From an uncultured Oscillibacter sp. (GTDB lineage Bacteria > Bacillota > Clostridia > Oscillospirales > Oscillospiraceae): a DNA stretch of 5,431 bases. Positions within the stretch are counted from its first letter, which is position 1. Every line of letters starts with the position of its first letter. Positions 5,369 through 5,431 of the stretch are shown one piece after another. The notes under the pieces are model-generated. The model was not told the DNA's origin and searched no databases. It saw nothing but the letters and a program-made list of their open reading frames with translations. The DNA is taken from contig CAJTJA010000103.1 in the NCBI GenBank assembly GCA_910576845.1, positions 1 through 5,431 on the forward strand, given 5' to 3'. Position numbers and translations under genes: made by a program.

Positions 5369-5431
5369 ATGCCGCACGACCGCGATGAACCGGGAGATTG
5401 CTCGAAAGAGGTAACTTCCGGGGAGTATGTC
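5369..5431 (+). CDS. Possible start of an unidentified gene (cut by window edge)
   Basis: An ATG at 5369-5371 has a purine-rich GGAAGGA site 8 nt upstream and about 24 nt of leader from the expected transcription start. It stays open for the 21 codons available, reading MPHDRDEPGDCSKEVTSGEYV. I do not recognise the protein, and 21 residues are too few to assign a family. The same bases fold into two hairpins, one holding the ribosome-binding site in its loop, so this may instead be a structured leader or non-coding RNA whose open frame is accidental. Confidence 0.3.
   Translation, partial: MPHDRDEPGDCSKEVTSGEYV
5390..5421 (+). other. GAAA-capped hairpin in the divergent transcript
   Basis: CCGGGAG (5390-5396) pairs over 7 bp (one GU) with CTTCCGG (5415-5421). 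Inside it TTG pairs with TAA and CTC with GAG, separated by single-base bulges and closed by a GAAA tetraloop (5404-5407). A second stem just upstream pairs TGCGGC (5348-5353) with GCCGCA (5371-5376). Two stems, one with a GNRA loop, right after a strong promoter point to a structured leader or small RNA. I could not match it to a riboswitch or RNA family I know. Confidence 0.45.

Noticed and set aside
5345..5431. Known riboswitch or small RNA (T-box, c-di-AMP, glycine, Mn2+, SRP, 6S)
   Set aside because: I compared the visible bases with the conserved motifs I remember for these families and found only short chance matches.

Overview
The window carries the start-proximal part of a translation/transcription-factor operon, read entirely on the minus strand: rimP - nusA - ylxR - ylxQ (L7Ae family) - infB. 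This gene order and the two small RNA-binding genes between nusA and infB are typical of Firmicutes. The coding DNA is GC-rich. NusA has no C-terminal acidic repeats, start codons are mixed (GTG for ylxR, TTG for infB) and Shine-Dalgarno sites are strong. Together these suggest a GC-rich clostridial anaerobe, perhaps Oscillospirales. The taxonomic guess is inference.

Layout from right to left, in the direction of the operon. Positions 5310-5431 hold a divergent plus-strand promoter close to consensus and the first ~90 bases of an unidentified transcript, which is either a short open frame or a structured RNA. Positions 5213-5309 are an A/T-tract spacer between the two promoters. A minus-strand promoter at 5184-5212 drives the operon. 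About 30 nt after the expected transcription start lies an intrinsic terminator (5121-5148), followed by a long leader to rimP (4490-4951). An 87-bp AT-rich gap separates rimP from nusA (3239-4402). ylxR (2927-3199) follows after 39 bp, and ylxQ (2178-2930) overlaps ylxR by 4 bp in an ATGA junction. A 144-bp gap with a large imperfect hairpin (2053-2123) precedes infB (start 2033), which runs off the left edge in its third domain.

The genes act together in making and using ribosomes. RimP matures the 30S subunit, NusA controls pausing, termination and antitermination by RNA polymerase, YlxR and YlxQ are small RNA-binding proteins, and IF2 places initiator tRNA on the ribosome. The promoter-terminator-rimP arrangement matches the NusA autoregulation by leader attenuation described for Bacillus subtilis.

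The points most worth a second look are the leader terminator, the 71-nt hairpin just before the infB ribosome-binding site, the ~135-residue Arg/Gly-rich tail on YlxQ, and the structured start of the divergent transcript. I found no mobile elements, CRISPR arrays or tRNA/rRNA genes.
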